A stretch of DNA of 64,000 bases. It comes from Thuidium tamariscinum (taxonomy: Eukaryota > Streptophyta > Bryopsida > Hypnales > Thuidiaceae). The DNA lies in assembly GCA_947034885.2 (NCBI GenBank), contig OX344756.2:10536098-10600097 (forward strand). Direction: 5' to 3'. The stretch's first letter is position 1, and every line of letters starts with the position of its first letter. Both the position numbers and the translations under genes were made by a program. The notes under the pieces are model-generated. The model searched no databases. It saw only the letters and a list, made by a program, of their open reading frames with translations, and was not told the origin of the DNA. Positions 1 to 10,614 of the stretch are shown here, one piece after another.

Positions 1-874
1 AATTCAAGGAATCAAATTTGAGTTTTATCCTCAATTCAATCCAATCTTGCTCTTTCTGGTCACAAGTTATGAACGCCTCTAGTAACTTTGCAGAGAAAAA
101 ATTGAATGTTCGTAGGTTTTTGCAAATAATTGAGGACTTATTTCGCTTTGTAGACAGCTTCAAAAGTTTTGTATCACCTAACCTTCGTATCTCTCATTGA
201 ATACCCCTTTTGTTTGAATTGAATAAACAATCAAGTTCAAAGGGTAAGGAAAATTGGGGTGTACTGCATTGATTAACACACGTATTTCTAAGAGATGAAA
301 ACTAGGAACGGACATAAATGGATTTCTCTATTGCATCAAATACATTACTAGCTGGATTGATCAGGAAAAAATCACATACCTCTTGAAGGGACACAATTAC
401 CCACATACAGATGCAGCAAAGAGTTGCTGTCGTAGCCACATTATGTCCTGCGAAACCAAAACTTAAAAATCACGGCGCACGGCGCCATGGAATCAACTGA
501 CACGTAACCAGACCAAGTCTGTAGAAACACAAATTCAACAAGAAAGCCAAAGTCCATGTTATGGTAATGAGTGAGAATACAATGCAGCAAATGCTCCACA
601 TACGCAGAGTCCCCATTTTCGCCACCTTTCCGCACACATTTCGGACATCCCAGGCATATCGCTGCTACCAGATTTTGGCCTCATCTTGCACTTCTCTGCA
701 AAAAGTGCTCAATCAATCTAACCCTCTGAAGCTTCTAACCTATATAAATGTTGAATATACTCATGATGAAGCTTCTAACCCCACAAGCCATCTTTATGAT
801 GGTTGCTTGTGCAGTTTAGAAGCGTCGTCATGAAAAAGATCGTGACATCTCCAAACCCTAAGTAAGCTATTGCT
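1..874. other. Intergenic region left of TIM14, no gene seen
   Basis: I see no convincing coding sequence. The open frames near 441-635 (minus) and 561-833 (plus) overlap on opposite strands and match no family I recognise. The part next to 875 is probably the 3' untranslated region of the minus-strand TIM14 gene. A 13-base string, GAAGCTTCTAACC, occurs twice about 40 bases apart near 728 and 769, with a TATATAAAT run between the copies. I give that no function. Confidence 0.5.
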
Positions 875-1213
875 CTAAAAAGCCGACCCGCTGCCGCGTT
901 TCTGCCCGAGAAGATTATCCTTGGCTTCATTGATTTTCGACGCAATCAGATCGCTACCACCAGCATCGGGGTGATTGGCTTGCATCACACGCCGGTGCGC
1001 CTCCTTGATTTTATCCAACGCCGCACTCTCGCGCACTCCCAGAATCAGAGCAGCTTCGCGCCGCGTCATGACGGGTTGGAAGCCACCCTCATAAAACTTG
1101 CGAAGTCGAGCAGTCGCGGGCCGCGCCTTGAACGCTTGCCAAGCTTGCAGACCGTACTTCCCTGCCATCGCCGCAGCGGCGACCGACACCCCGGCGATCA
1201 ACGGCGTCGCCAT
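875..1213 (-). CDS. TIM14: Mitochondrial inner-membrane import motor J-protein TIM14/PAM18
   Basis: The 112-residue protein has one N-terminal membrane segment (about residues 4-28, rich in Ala, Val and Gly), a basic linker, and a C-terminal J domain with the HPD tripeptide at 81-83. In this family the protein sits in the mitochondrial inner membrane and stimulates ATP hydrolysis by mtHsp70 in the PAM import motor; that is family knowledge. I chose the ATG at 1213 over the upstream in-frame ATG at 1270 because it gives MATP and the usual plant length of about 112. The coding region is uninterrupted, so introns, if present, lie outside it. It is much richer in GC than its flanks. The opposite-strand frame over 971-1243 is a shadow. 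Confidence 0.93.
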   Translation of the reverse strand: MATPLIAGVSVAAAAMAGKYGLQAWQAFKARPATARLRKFYEGGFQPVMTRREAALILGVRESAALDKIKEAHRRVMQANHPDAGGSDLIASKINEAKDNLLGQKRGSGSAF

Positions 1214-1270
1214 GATAGCTCTTCCCAACCACAAAAGCTTTAAAACCCTCAAAAAAATAGGATTCCACAA

Positions 1271-1290
1271 ACCCCTAAAAACCCTAAACC
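1271..1290 (-). promoter_or_regulatory. Telo-box-like CCCTAAA repeats upstream of TIM14
   Basis: Two close CCCTAAA units lie 58-77 bases upstream of the TIM14 start codon. AAACCCTAA telo-boxes are known near the starts of plant genes for translation and organelle biogenesis. Activity here is inferred from motif and position only. Confidence 0.5.
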
Positions 1291-1317
1291 CAAATCTCCA
1301 AAATTCCCGAAAACCTC

Positions 1318-1905
1318 CAGAATTTCAAAGTGGATTCTGAAATTCGATGAGGCAAATTCTAATGAGAAAAACAGGATTGAAGAGCTGAGCGCGCACTGTG
1401 TCCCCGAACACAATAAAACATGCGACAAGTCCGAAAAATCTCCAAAATTCCAAAAACTCCAATCGGATTCTAAAATTCGTCCCCGCTCACTCAGTTGGCT
1501 TCTGCAAATTTACTGCGGCAACTTGTGATGAGAAAAATAGGATTGCGGAACTGAGTACGCACTGCGTCTGCAAATGCCAGACAAATACTAAACGATGTTG
1601 TAAAAATTGCAAAAAATTGCAAAAATCTCAAACTGGACTCTCAAACCCTCCCCGCGCACGCAATTGGCTTCTGCGACTTGTGATGAGAAAAATAGGATTG
1701 CAGAATTGAGCACGTACTGTGTCTCCAAACACTTGAAAAAAACTGCACGACGCCACCCAATTCACCCAGTTCCCCAATTCTTCAAAGCCTCAAACTGGAT
1801 TTTCAAGCACGTCCCTGCGCATTGACTTGGACTCTGACAATTCGATGCAGTAAATTATGATGAGATAAATTGAATTTTGCAGAACTACGCACGCAATATG
1901 TTTAG
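1318..1905. repeat. Four diverged tandem repeats of about 155-177 bp
   Basis: A block containing ATGAGAAAAAtAGGATTG, followed by GAGC/GAGT-CGCACTG-type sequence and preceded by a CCCCGC-type tract and TTGGCTTCTG, recurs four times. The cores start near 1362, 1528, 1683 and 1860, a spacing of 166, 155 and 177. The copies have diverged and the fourth most of all. The array lies just upstream of TIM14 on the minus strand, so it may cover the 5' untranslated region or promoter. I see no coding potential shared by the copies. Confidence 0.85.
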
Positions 1906-1919
1906 AAAAAAACTACAAG

Positions 1920-2230
1920 AAGTCGAAGTTGGCTGAGAATTGTGACGGATGGCCTGGGAACAAATGAACACGGATTGCAGAAGCAAAGGATGGTGCTTCA
2001 CAACTTTGTTTGTGAAGTTTCTAGAATTATTGAATTCAGTTGGCGATGGTTCGTCAGAGTTTTCTTTACGTGGAGCGCACGCAACTCCCTCACGGCGAGG
2101 TGCTTCGAGAACGAGCGTCTACGAAGTGGACGGGAAGGCAGGGGCACCTTTAACCGTGGAAAGATTGCCCTATCGCCAAGATAGTGAGCCAAAAATTATG
2201 AAAACCATGGCATATTCCTTGTTTTTATAG
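1920..2230 (+). other. GC-richer open stretch of unclear status
   Basis: An open frame of about 93 codons (1949-2230) stands out in base composition from the AT-rich DNA to its right. The translation matches no family I recognise, and overlapping frames on both strands are about as long. It may be a remnant exon, a promoter CpG-like segment, or the transcribed leader of TIM14 on the other strand. I do not call it a gene. Confidence 0.2.
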
Positions 2231-2334
2231 CTTTATTCATTGGAGACTTTTTATTTTCACCATTCTCACACTTACCCCTCTTTTAATGTAAACCATTATT
2301 AACCCTTGAACAACAAGCCAATCACGATAGACAT

Positions 2335-2620
2335 TAGAAGAAATTTGAGGGCATTAGAAGACTGCGGGAACGCAGTTTCTGCCCTGTGAACTCGAATCCT
2401 ACGTGGTCGGGACACTGCCACGTAATAAATAAAAAAATTTCAAAATTATTTTTTGGACTTATTTTCATATTTCAGGACCCAAAAATTTATTTATTTTTAT
2501 TTTTTTATTTTTTTATTTTTTCGATAAAAGTCGGCCTAACAGGGGTCTACGGCATTGGGAGCCGTTTCGGGAATAGACCTGAAACGGTCCTGTAATGTCC
2601 TCAGATTTCATCTAATGAAT
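2335..2620 (+). repeat. Dispersed repeat copy (partner near 36915-37205)
   Basis: This stretch, which has a T-rich run at 2488-2520, shares a segmented similarity with 36915-37205. Both run from a GAAGA-rich start through a T/A-rich middle to a CCTA-CAGGGG-CTA block and then a GGTC(C)TG-type ending. Near its end a small stem is visible (CCGTTTC pairing with GAAACGG). No coding sequence is seen. It is probably a fragment of an old transposon. Confidence 0.55.
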
Positions 2621-4054
2621 CATGCATTTTGATATTGTGGGAACCATTGGTTCAAAAAAAATCTAGAAGCTCTCATTGAAAATCAAAATACAGTAGAAAA
2701 TCTTCCCTTTCCACCCCTAATCATGAGGATTAATAGTTACATTTTTGTCCTACTTAGAGAGATTGTTTCTTGTTCATTGACTAAAAAATGGCCTTTGCAT
2801 CATTTATGAGTTTAATTCAATGACATTTTGAAATATCTTGCATATGTGCCAATGGTATTGTGCTGTTATTCTTTGAAGCACACTTGTCTCACATTTTAAC
2901 TATTTGATTGTTTTGCTTCTCATATATAACAATATATTATATGCATGCCCTTTATATCTTAAAAAAACAAAGTTATACAAAAAATTTATAATCTAATCAT
3001 ATCTTCTCTAAAATTCTATCATGGTACATCCAATTGGTGCAAGAAGCACAACGCTTACACCCACATTCTAAACATTACTTATTAACACCTTCAACATCTT
3101 AAATAAAAATATTTAAAAAAACTCAAAAAAAACATCTTTATACATATTTTCTATATCAATGTTATACATAGGAATGGAAAATAACTGCCCTAATGTCCAA
3201 ATGGTGTTTTTGAAGAAGAAAAGTTTTGAAACTACTCATTTTCAATGCAATGTCTAAAATTAAGTAATTAATTAATTTTTAGAATTTCAAAGTGTATAAG
3301 GGAGCAAAGAAATGTGTAAATAAATTTATGATCATTTGCCTACATGGATTAAAATATTATAACATTTGAAGTAATAGTAAATTTTTTTTTCCTTTCCTAT
3401 AGAATAAGGTCAATTAAACTCAAGCCTTCTTGGATTAAAACTTTTCCACTAAGCAAAAATAATGATTTTCACCATTGATAAGTATATGATGTTAGATTCA
3501 TTTACAAAAATTTGAGAAGCATCAATGGAGATAAGCTATTCTAAATATTTATTAATGCAAGGAGGTTAAGTAATTAACAATACACTAGTAGTTTTTTTAT
3601 TAAATTTTTGATACAATGAAAAGAATTATTATTTGAAATTCAAAGAGTGAAAAGTTAGAGACAAAAATTTGAAATATGTTGGAAAAAAATTCAAGAACTT
3701 TGACTCCACATGTTGCAAGATAATAGGGCTTGAAGTTAAAGGAAAATGTGTTTTGACCAAACCACCTTGACATAGCTAGCAAAGTTTGACTCTTAGAATG
3801 TAATTTGAGAACTAAATTATTATTTTAGGGGACAACTATATGCCATATATATTTTATTAGGTATGAACATGCCAAATTTCAAAAGTTGATGAAGGCTTTA
3901 GCAAATCATGTCTAAATATAAGAATTGCAAAAAAAGCTCATAGTAGCACACTGTTGATATCATTACCCAATCAAAAAAAGATTATTTTTCTAATAAAAAG
4001 GTATATGATCACACCTTATATGAACTTTTTCAACATCCAACCAGAATTGCAACG
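2621..4054. other. AT-rich intergenic DNA, nothing recognised
   Basis: No open frame of note apart from a 60-codon chance frame at 3600-3782 (minus). I see no RNA gene and no clear element ends here. Confidence 0.5.
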
Positions 4055-4296
4055 GTGCTACTATGTGAGCATCTATGTGAGCATGAAAGTGTGAGCATAT
4101 GAGCCTTGAACATATATATAAGTAGATATCATACAACTATTGAAGGTGTTTATAACATTAATTCCTATAATATAATTATTTATATTATATATGCACTATT
4201 ATCATAGAAGGTTATTATAATAAAGACACCTATATCATAGGTGTATAGTCTTCTAGGCTCATGGGCTTACACTTCTAAGTTCACATAATAGCAAAC
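4055..4296. mobile_element. MITE, copy 1 (termini GGTGCTACTATGTGAGCAT)
   Basis: The two ends are inverted repeats of about 40 bp. The left reads GGTGCTACTATGTGAGCAT and continues GAAAGTGTGAGC; the reverse complement of the right reads GGTTTGCTATTATGTGAAC and continues GAAGTGTAAGCC. A 12-base piece, TATGTGAGCATC, is duplicated in the left end. The interior is AT-rich with no coding capacity. A second copy lies at about 46472-47446, split by another insertion. I could not fix the target-site duplication, so the superfamily is open. Confidence 0.75.
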
Positions 4297-5236
4297 CTCT
4301 ATCCCAAAATGATCTTCATGTTGAACAAAATGTTATGGATGAAGTTTAAAAAAATTTAAATTAAAAAGAAAATTGAATTGTACATAGAAGTCAATGCACT
4401 CCTATCGTCTTACAAATTTGAGTTTGAGATTAATTTTGAAAGTGTGATTTTGAAGCATTTGAAAATTAGATTTTGGGGACATTTCTAAGGAGCATTGCTA
4501 GCTACTTGATTTCTCAAGTTTTGTGTCATTTTTGTGTACAATTTGCATTACCCACCATACCTTCTCTTATTCCCAGGCTTACAATGTCCACTTTGAAGCT
4601 TTATCATAGTCCACAACATTATTCTAACTCAACATCAACGTTCACAAAACTGGCTAAATTTCGCTCCATTGCTACTAAAAAATTTCAGTAGCTAAATCTC
4701 TATAGGAAAAAATCCTTGAAAAAATTAAATTTTAACTAAGATTTCAACAACCAAAAGAATTTGATAGCCAATTTGTTACTTACTCTACATTGGAATTAGC
4801 ATCTCTGTAGTTAGTTATAGGTATTAGTACCCCTATTATTCCTTACAACTTGCAAAATCCTTTCTTTTCTAATTTTTTTAATGCCACTTTCTCTCAAGAT
4901 AGCCAAAGTTGATGCTTATTTATCTTGAAGGTAGCAAATTGCACTAAATCCCCTAAACTAGGTAGCATATTACACTAAATTCTATAAACTAATTCTGGGA
5001 TTACTGCTCAACATATAGAAGGCTTCTGAGTTCTTTTAGGAATTGCTAGGCTAATGCACCCAAAAAATAGTGCATCTGATTTTAGCAATTGTAATGGGTA
5101 CACCTATAATTTAAAGACACATTTCCTCCAGTCCATCACTTTCCAGAATTTCAAGGTTGAAGTGCAACCCAATCAAAGTTTTTGATAAGTAAACTCATGT
5201 TTTTTTAACTTTGATTGTCCTTGCTTGGATTGATGG

Positions 5237-5492
5237 CAGGATGTTAAATCCTACCATTGAGGGCCCAACAGGATAATTTTGGATATTCCACGGTAAAACT
5301 GAAGAAAATCCTAGTTTGTGTCGTGTCTAGGGTATGTTATAGACCTCCCCTAACTAATTTGGGATCTCTAATTGCAAATATGAATGCAGAACTACAAAAA
5401 AATTATTTGTAAAAAATAAAAAATTCGTGCATTTTTACCCGAGGTAAATCCACCGTGCTAGGTCACCTTCAATGGTAGGATTTAATGTCCTC
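5237..5492. mobile_element. 256-bp MITE with an 11-bp flanking duplication
   Basis: The termini are inverted repeats: CAGGATGTTAAATCCTACC on the left against GAGGACATTAAATCCTACC, the complement of the right end. The element is flanked on both sides by TGGATTGATGG (5226-5236 and 5493-5503), a direct repeat that looks like a target-site duplication. The interior carries no coding frame. Related but longer copies are at 8085-8683 and, more degenerate, at 31742-32110. A duplication of about 9-11 bp would suit a Mutator-like element; that assignment is inference. Confidence 0.8.
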
Positions 5493-5503
5493 TGGATTGA
5501 TGG

Positions 5504-7029
5504 TCTTAGAAAAGTGCACAACTAAATGTCTATTCCTATTACCGCAAGACCTCTTCCAAATCACTTCCCGAAATTACAACAACAAAATTCAATATACAAG
5601 CTTAAGTAGAAGGCTACACCCCTTCAAATCCAAACAAAATTCCAAAATTTACATCAACACTTTTCAACCATCAACACATAATAATTCTAATACACATACA
5701 CCATGAAATAAATAGGACAATTTTAATTTCTTTACAAATATAATTGTTGGCAAGCAAAAAATCATGTATCTACATCCCTTGGTTAATAATATATTTAAAA
5801 AAAACAATTAACCAAGTACACAATAACAATTGCAAACATCCAAAACTCACTTAAAATATCTTGGTTCATTGCATTAAGGCCCAACTTACAATGTGAGACC
5901 AAATTCCACTAATTCAGATTTGATTTGGCTTCATGTTGCCTTCTAAGGAAATTAGTAACTAAAAAATATTTAGAAGGGTTATACATCTTCAAAAGAAAAT
6001 CAATGGTGCAAAAAAAAACTAAATAAATACATTAGCTCATATAAATTATAGAAAACCTTTGATTTCATCTTTATTGCAAGATATAAAGAATTCCTACCTT
6101 CAATTATGAGGTGGGTTTCAAATCCCATTATTTGCATGTTAGTTGTTTTAGGTATCTTCAACAGCATAAGTAGTGAGTTTGTATAGCTTCCAAAATTCAA
6201 TTTTTTGGAAGATATATTTAAAATAAATAAATTGGCACTCTTTTAAACAAAATTGAACACCCTTTTTGACACTTTTTTTAATACTTTCTTCTATAGTCTT
6301 TTCAACATATCAAGTTTTTCATTTTTTGATAGGATTTTGACACAAAGTGTCAAATAAACATCAAAAATAAGAACCTTTTGGGGGTCGTGAATCTCTTGCA
6401 TCTAATGTTTTAGAACATTGAATGTGCTTTATGTGTATTGAGTCAATATTGAATTATGAGAGAAAAATTATCCTTAATCAATTATTTAACTTCTAGAAGA
6501 TAGGCTAGTGATTGTGAGAATCGTTGATTTAACCCCTAAAGCCCTAAACTGCATTTTTTGGCAACATAGCAATAGCAATTTCGGGCAGTTCACTACAAAT
6601 GAAGTTTTTATTTTTTTTCTTCAAAGTTTTCACACAACATGTTTCCGAGGAGTAGCTTCAAGGCCCAACAAATTTCATAAGTTTCAACCACATGGTTAAA
6701 AAGTTATGGCATGATATACTATTTTGTTTGAACTGCGGGTAGCCTGGGCAAAAAAAAAACTTCTTTAAAAACTACTTTTTCTAAAAATTTGAATTTGAAT
6801 TTGGTTTATTAGATTTTTATCTATGTAGAAAGCTTTGATTCATTCCATTTTGATAAATGAGTCAAAAGTTATGAAGAATTTTAGTTTGTGGTAGTTTGTG
6901 GGTAGTTATCTCTATAAAAAAGTTTGAAATTTTGTATTTAATTCAATTTTCAATATTTTTGAAAAAAAACTAAAACATTGGGTAAAGATTGTTTATTGCA
7001 ATATTTTAACCGTTGGGATTGACATTTTT
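5504..7029. other. AT-rich intergenic DNA
   Basis: No gene recognised. Around 6529-6600 a block beginning TTAACCCCTAAA and containing TTTTTTGGCAACATAGCAAT recurs in inverse orientation near 34545-34615, so part of this stretch is dispersed repeat. Confidence 0.5.
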
Positions 7030-7490
7030 ATTTTTTATAAATAAATTGTTCATAATTTAGTATTTTTAAGCATTTTCTACTAACTATTTTTTTTCTATAT
7101 GATGTACAACTCCAAATGATTTGAAATTTTTTGAGCATATAGACAACTTGCATTGTAAAATGAATTCAAAGAGTAACCATCATTTTGAATCTTTTTTCAT
7201 ACAAATGTGACCTTGTGAAGAGCAGCTGCCCGGATTTTTGCAGGGTTAAAAAAAAGATTTTTGCTAGTTCAAACATTAATATCTTGCAATCTACACGGTG
7301 GAAATTTATGAAATTTTTTCCACATCTTTTCAAACCACCTAACTACAAGATCCTATGGTTAAGTATGTCAAAAAATGTTTTAAAAAGAAAATTGCTCTTG
7401 TATTAGAAATCATAGTTTTGGAGTGATTTTGGTGGAAACATAGTCAAAAACCTTTAGGGGTTTAAAAAAAATCCAAAGGCACTCATTAGG
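7030..7490 (+). repeat. Dispersed repeat copy (partner at 61200-61560)
   Basis: A run of shared blocks in the same order links this stretch with 61200-61560. They include TCCAAATGATTT, CAAAGAGTAACCA, CAAATGTGACCTT, TGTCAAAAAATGTTTT and CTTGTATTAGAAAT. The copy at 61.2 kb lacks a segment of roughly 80-100 bases present here. No protein-coding signal. Confidence 0.7.
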
Positions 7491-8084
7491 AGTCAAACTA
7501 TTGTAAAAGACCTCTTCAAATTTTTACAAGAAACTTAAACATAAATGGCATTGTACTTATAGAATGATTTTTGTCATTCATCAACCAATAAATGGCTACA
7601 ATTGCCTTTACTAGGTAAATCCATAATTATCCAAAAAAACTTCATAAAGAAGAAGTAAATTGCATACAAAAAACCATTACATGTTTTTCCAGGCCATAGA
7701 GACGTTGCGAGTTTCTAGAAAGCAAAGATTAGCAACTAGAGTTTACAAAACAAAACAAAAATTAAATTCAGTAAATTGCAAGGCTTGAATTGTGTAAGAT
7801 AATGTCATGATATAAATTTATTTATTCATAATCGGAAAAAAATATTTGTTTATAATTAATTGGAAACTTCACTACATCCAAAAATTTGAAGTAGTCAACA
7901 AACCTTGTCACATCAAATAATATGTTTTATTTAATTTTAAAATAAATTAAAATAATAATTTATGATAATTTAATTTAAAATTTATATATGTATTTAAAAA
8001 TCTAGCTAGCAATACATTCATTCACAACTTATTCATATCTTGAAGAACAATTCTAAAACAATCTCTCCATGGCATGAAAAAAAG
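7491..8084. other. AT-rich intergenic DNA, nothing recognised
   Basis: Short chance frames only. Confidence 0.5.
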
Positions 8085-8683
8085 AGGATGTTAAATCCTA
8101 CTATCTAAGATTAGTCCAACAAGTTGGAGTTACCTTGGGACAAAACCTAGGAATTTTTCATTTTTTGCAAATTTTGAATTCATATTTGCAATTAGAAACT
8201 CCAAAGTAGTTAAGAGAGGTCTAAAATATCCCCTAGATATGGCACAAAGTAGGGGATTATTTTTCACTTTTATCCCAGAGATACTAGAAGAAAACTACGT
8301 TGTATTTGACAAAAACTATGTTGAAATTGTGTTGCATTCAACAAACGTGTGGAGTGGATTGTGTTGAAGTCCTACTTTGTCATGCATAATTTTTCATTCT
8401 AACACAAAATTATGCATTTTCCTTGTTGAATTCTATGTTTTCCTGGTTCAATTTTGTATTGACACATTGAAACGCAGAATTTTGTGTTATGAAGGGAGAA
8501 CTCAATACAATCCACTCTACACGTTACGTTGAACGCAACGCAGTTCCAACATAGTCTTTGTTAAGTAAAACACAAGTTTGGCAAGTTAAACGTAGTTTTT
8601 GGCATGAATAGTGTAGTTTTCTTCTAGTGAGAAACCAAAATTTACATTACTGGGCTTACAATCAATGGTAGGGTTTAAAGTCT
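8085..8683. mobile_element. Second copy of the 5237-5492 MITE family, split by a CACTA-like insert
   Basis: The ends carry the same terminal pattern as the 256-bp element (GAGGATGTTAAATCCTAC on the left; the complement of the right end reads GACTTTAAACCCTACCATTGA). Shared inner blocks such as ATTTGCAATTAGA and TAAGAGAGGTCTA confirm the relation. The copy is interrupted at 8282-8629 by a separate hairpin element, so it is the older of the two. Confidence 0.72.
8282..8629. mobile_element. CACTA-like non-autonomous element, near-palindromic, 348 bp
   Basis: The right terminus, read inward, is CACTAGAAGAAAACTAC and the left is TACTAGAAGAAAACTAC. CACTA-superfamily ends are typically CACTACAAGAAAA. 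The 3-bp sequence AGA flanks both sides (8279-8281 and 8630-8632), as expected for the 3-bp duplication of CACTA elements. Inside, further complementary blocks (GGAGTGGATTGTGTTGA against CAATACAATCCACTC) make almost the whole element a hairpin. No coding capacity, so it would need a transposase from elsewhere. Confidence 0.82.
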
Positions 8684-9099
8684 TGATTAGGAAAACATCT
8701 AAAGTAGAAGTACCTATAAGAGATAACTTAAACATTTCAGCATATAAGATGTAGGAAATTCACTATGAAATTGAGCTCAATGTGTGCAAATAGATGGATG
8801 AGGAACAATGCAAAAAATAATTTTTTTCCTTAAAAATAAACACTTTATTCAATATCAATGTAGATTTTTCATTAGGACCTATTTGGGTTTTATATACTCA
8901 CCTATTATGGTTAGCTTTGACACTTCTCTCTAAGTATGAAAAGAAGAGAGATGATTGGAGAAGAAGGTACAAATAGATAATCTTTTTCAATAAATAGTAC
9001 ATTCAAGTACTGTCTACAATAGGTTAGCCTATGAAGCCATTAAAGGGAATTTGTCTGAAATAGGTATTTCTACCTCCATCCTAGTGAGTGCTCCAACAT

Positions 9100-9660
9100 C
9101 CAATTTTTGGATGATGTACAAATTGAAATCTAGATTTTTTTCACATTACAACTTGGATGAAAGTCATCCTAATTTTTAGAGATATACTTTATGAAGTTGT
9201 GGTCCTATCTAAAGGTTGGATTTGGTGTTATTAGAGCAAGCATTTTTATAATATTACAAACGTGGAAGTATGTCAAATGGTTGATTTGGGTTGATTCTAG
9301 TTCAAACTTTGAATCGTAAAAATGAGCTCATAGATGTAAAAAATACAAGAATTTGGAAAAATCATGATGTTTAGAGAACCTCATTACGAATCCATTCTGA
9401 CAAAATTTACTCAAAAAACAACAGTATTTTACTTGTAATTGAATTTAAAAGGAATAAAAAAAAATTCCCTTTCAAAATTTACAAAGAAATATTGGTAATG
9501 ACATTGGTGAACCTAACCATATGGATAGAATCTACAATTCAAACTCTAATTCTTTGCTTTGTATCTCAATTCTAAAATTTTCTTTCAAATAGTACTTTGT
9601 GATGATTTTTCTAAATTTGTCAATTCTGGGGATGAGTGTGGACGCTTAGGCATTAATTTG
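9100..9660 (+). repeat. Dispersed repeat, inverted partner at 20450-20900
   Basis: Shared blocks in reverse order and orientation link this stretch with 20450-20900. Examples are the GATGAAAGTCAT block, GGTTGGATTTGGTGTTA against TAACATTAAATCCAACC, ACCATATGGATAGAATCTA against TAGATTCTATCTATATGGTT, and the CGCTTAGG/CCTAAGCG end. No coding sequence recognised. Confidence 0.65.
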
Positions 9661-9739
9661 AATTTTAATACGTCCGAAACTCCAAATCTTCAAATTGATC
9701 AGACGGCAAAGTGCAATCCGCAGAGATCCAACAGTCCAA

Positions 9740-10490
9740 GAAATCTTTTTAAACCCTAAGCGACGCCAACACCATTTTTTGGCATTTGGATAACTTCGTA
9801 GGGACAACAGAAGACTAGAACAATAGTTTTTTCATCCACTTTTTTTTTTAATGACCTTTCATATTCAGTTATAAAGAATCTCCAATTGAGTTTTTAGTCT
9901 AACTACTATTTGTTTTCATGTAGTTGAGAAGTAATTAGAGAAAACAGATGGCAGAATTTGCCATTTTAGTGTATTTTGAGAAATTGACTGAATCTGAAAT
10001 TTCTCCACGAAAATGACATTCTTTGAGTTTTAGTGCAACTAATGAAATGAAGGTCTTTTCTTGTAGTTCCTATTTCAAATGGAATTTTGGGAAAATTTGT
10101 AAAATTGAATTTTTTATTCTAATTTGAATTTTGGATGCATTTTTAATGTCCACTACAACCTATAAATAGGTGAACACGAAAGTTGAGTTTACACCATGAT
10201 GTTTGTCACTACAATTTACACACATCGTGAAATTTTCAGATTTTTTGAGATAATTTTCTATTTTCTATGATTTTTTTCTTCACTTTTTCTTCAAAAAATC
10301 TCATAAAAATCAATTTTCTTCAAAAAAATTTGAAATTTCTGTGAAGTGCAGAAGACATGTACTTCCATCTCTGAAAAATAAAAATAAAAAATTTCATACT
10401 TGATTGGTTCCTAAACGGTATCAAATTGAGTGACCAGCAAGGGGGCTTCCAACCAGTGGTCATAGGCCCGTCCTTTAAGGGTTAAGGGAA
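9740..10490 (+). repeat. Dispersed repeat ending in a GTCCTTTAAGGGTTAAG motif
   Basis: The left half (from AAACCCTAAGCGACGCCAAC) matches 31200-31520. The right half (about 10100-10490) matches 19400-19660 and 33750-33990 directly, and 63600-64000 in inverse orientation. The right end, CCCGTCCTTTAAGGGTTAAG at 10468-10487, is the complement of 31091-31110. A TATAAATAG string occurs inside at 10161. No intact coding frame is seen. The stretch abuts the 5' region of the EF-hand gene at about 10.6 kb. Confidence 0.72.
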
Positions 10491-10614
10491 CTATTGGGAA
10501 CATGGAAGAGAACCCCATTGGGAACTTCATCTCGCACCTCCGCCTCTCCGGAAGTCGCGACATGGCCGACTTCCATCGGGGGTAACCAGCAACGCGTTTA
10601 ACCAAGGTGTTGAA

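Noticed and set aside
971-1243. Plus-strand open frames of 80-90 codons over the TIM14 gene
   Set aside because: They lie antisense to a clear TIM14 coding region with the HPD motif and are shadows of its GC-rich codons.
1318-1905. CRISPR-like array
   Set aside because: The units are long, diverged tandem repeats without short direct repeats and unique spacers, in a eukaryotic genome.
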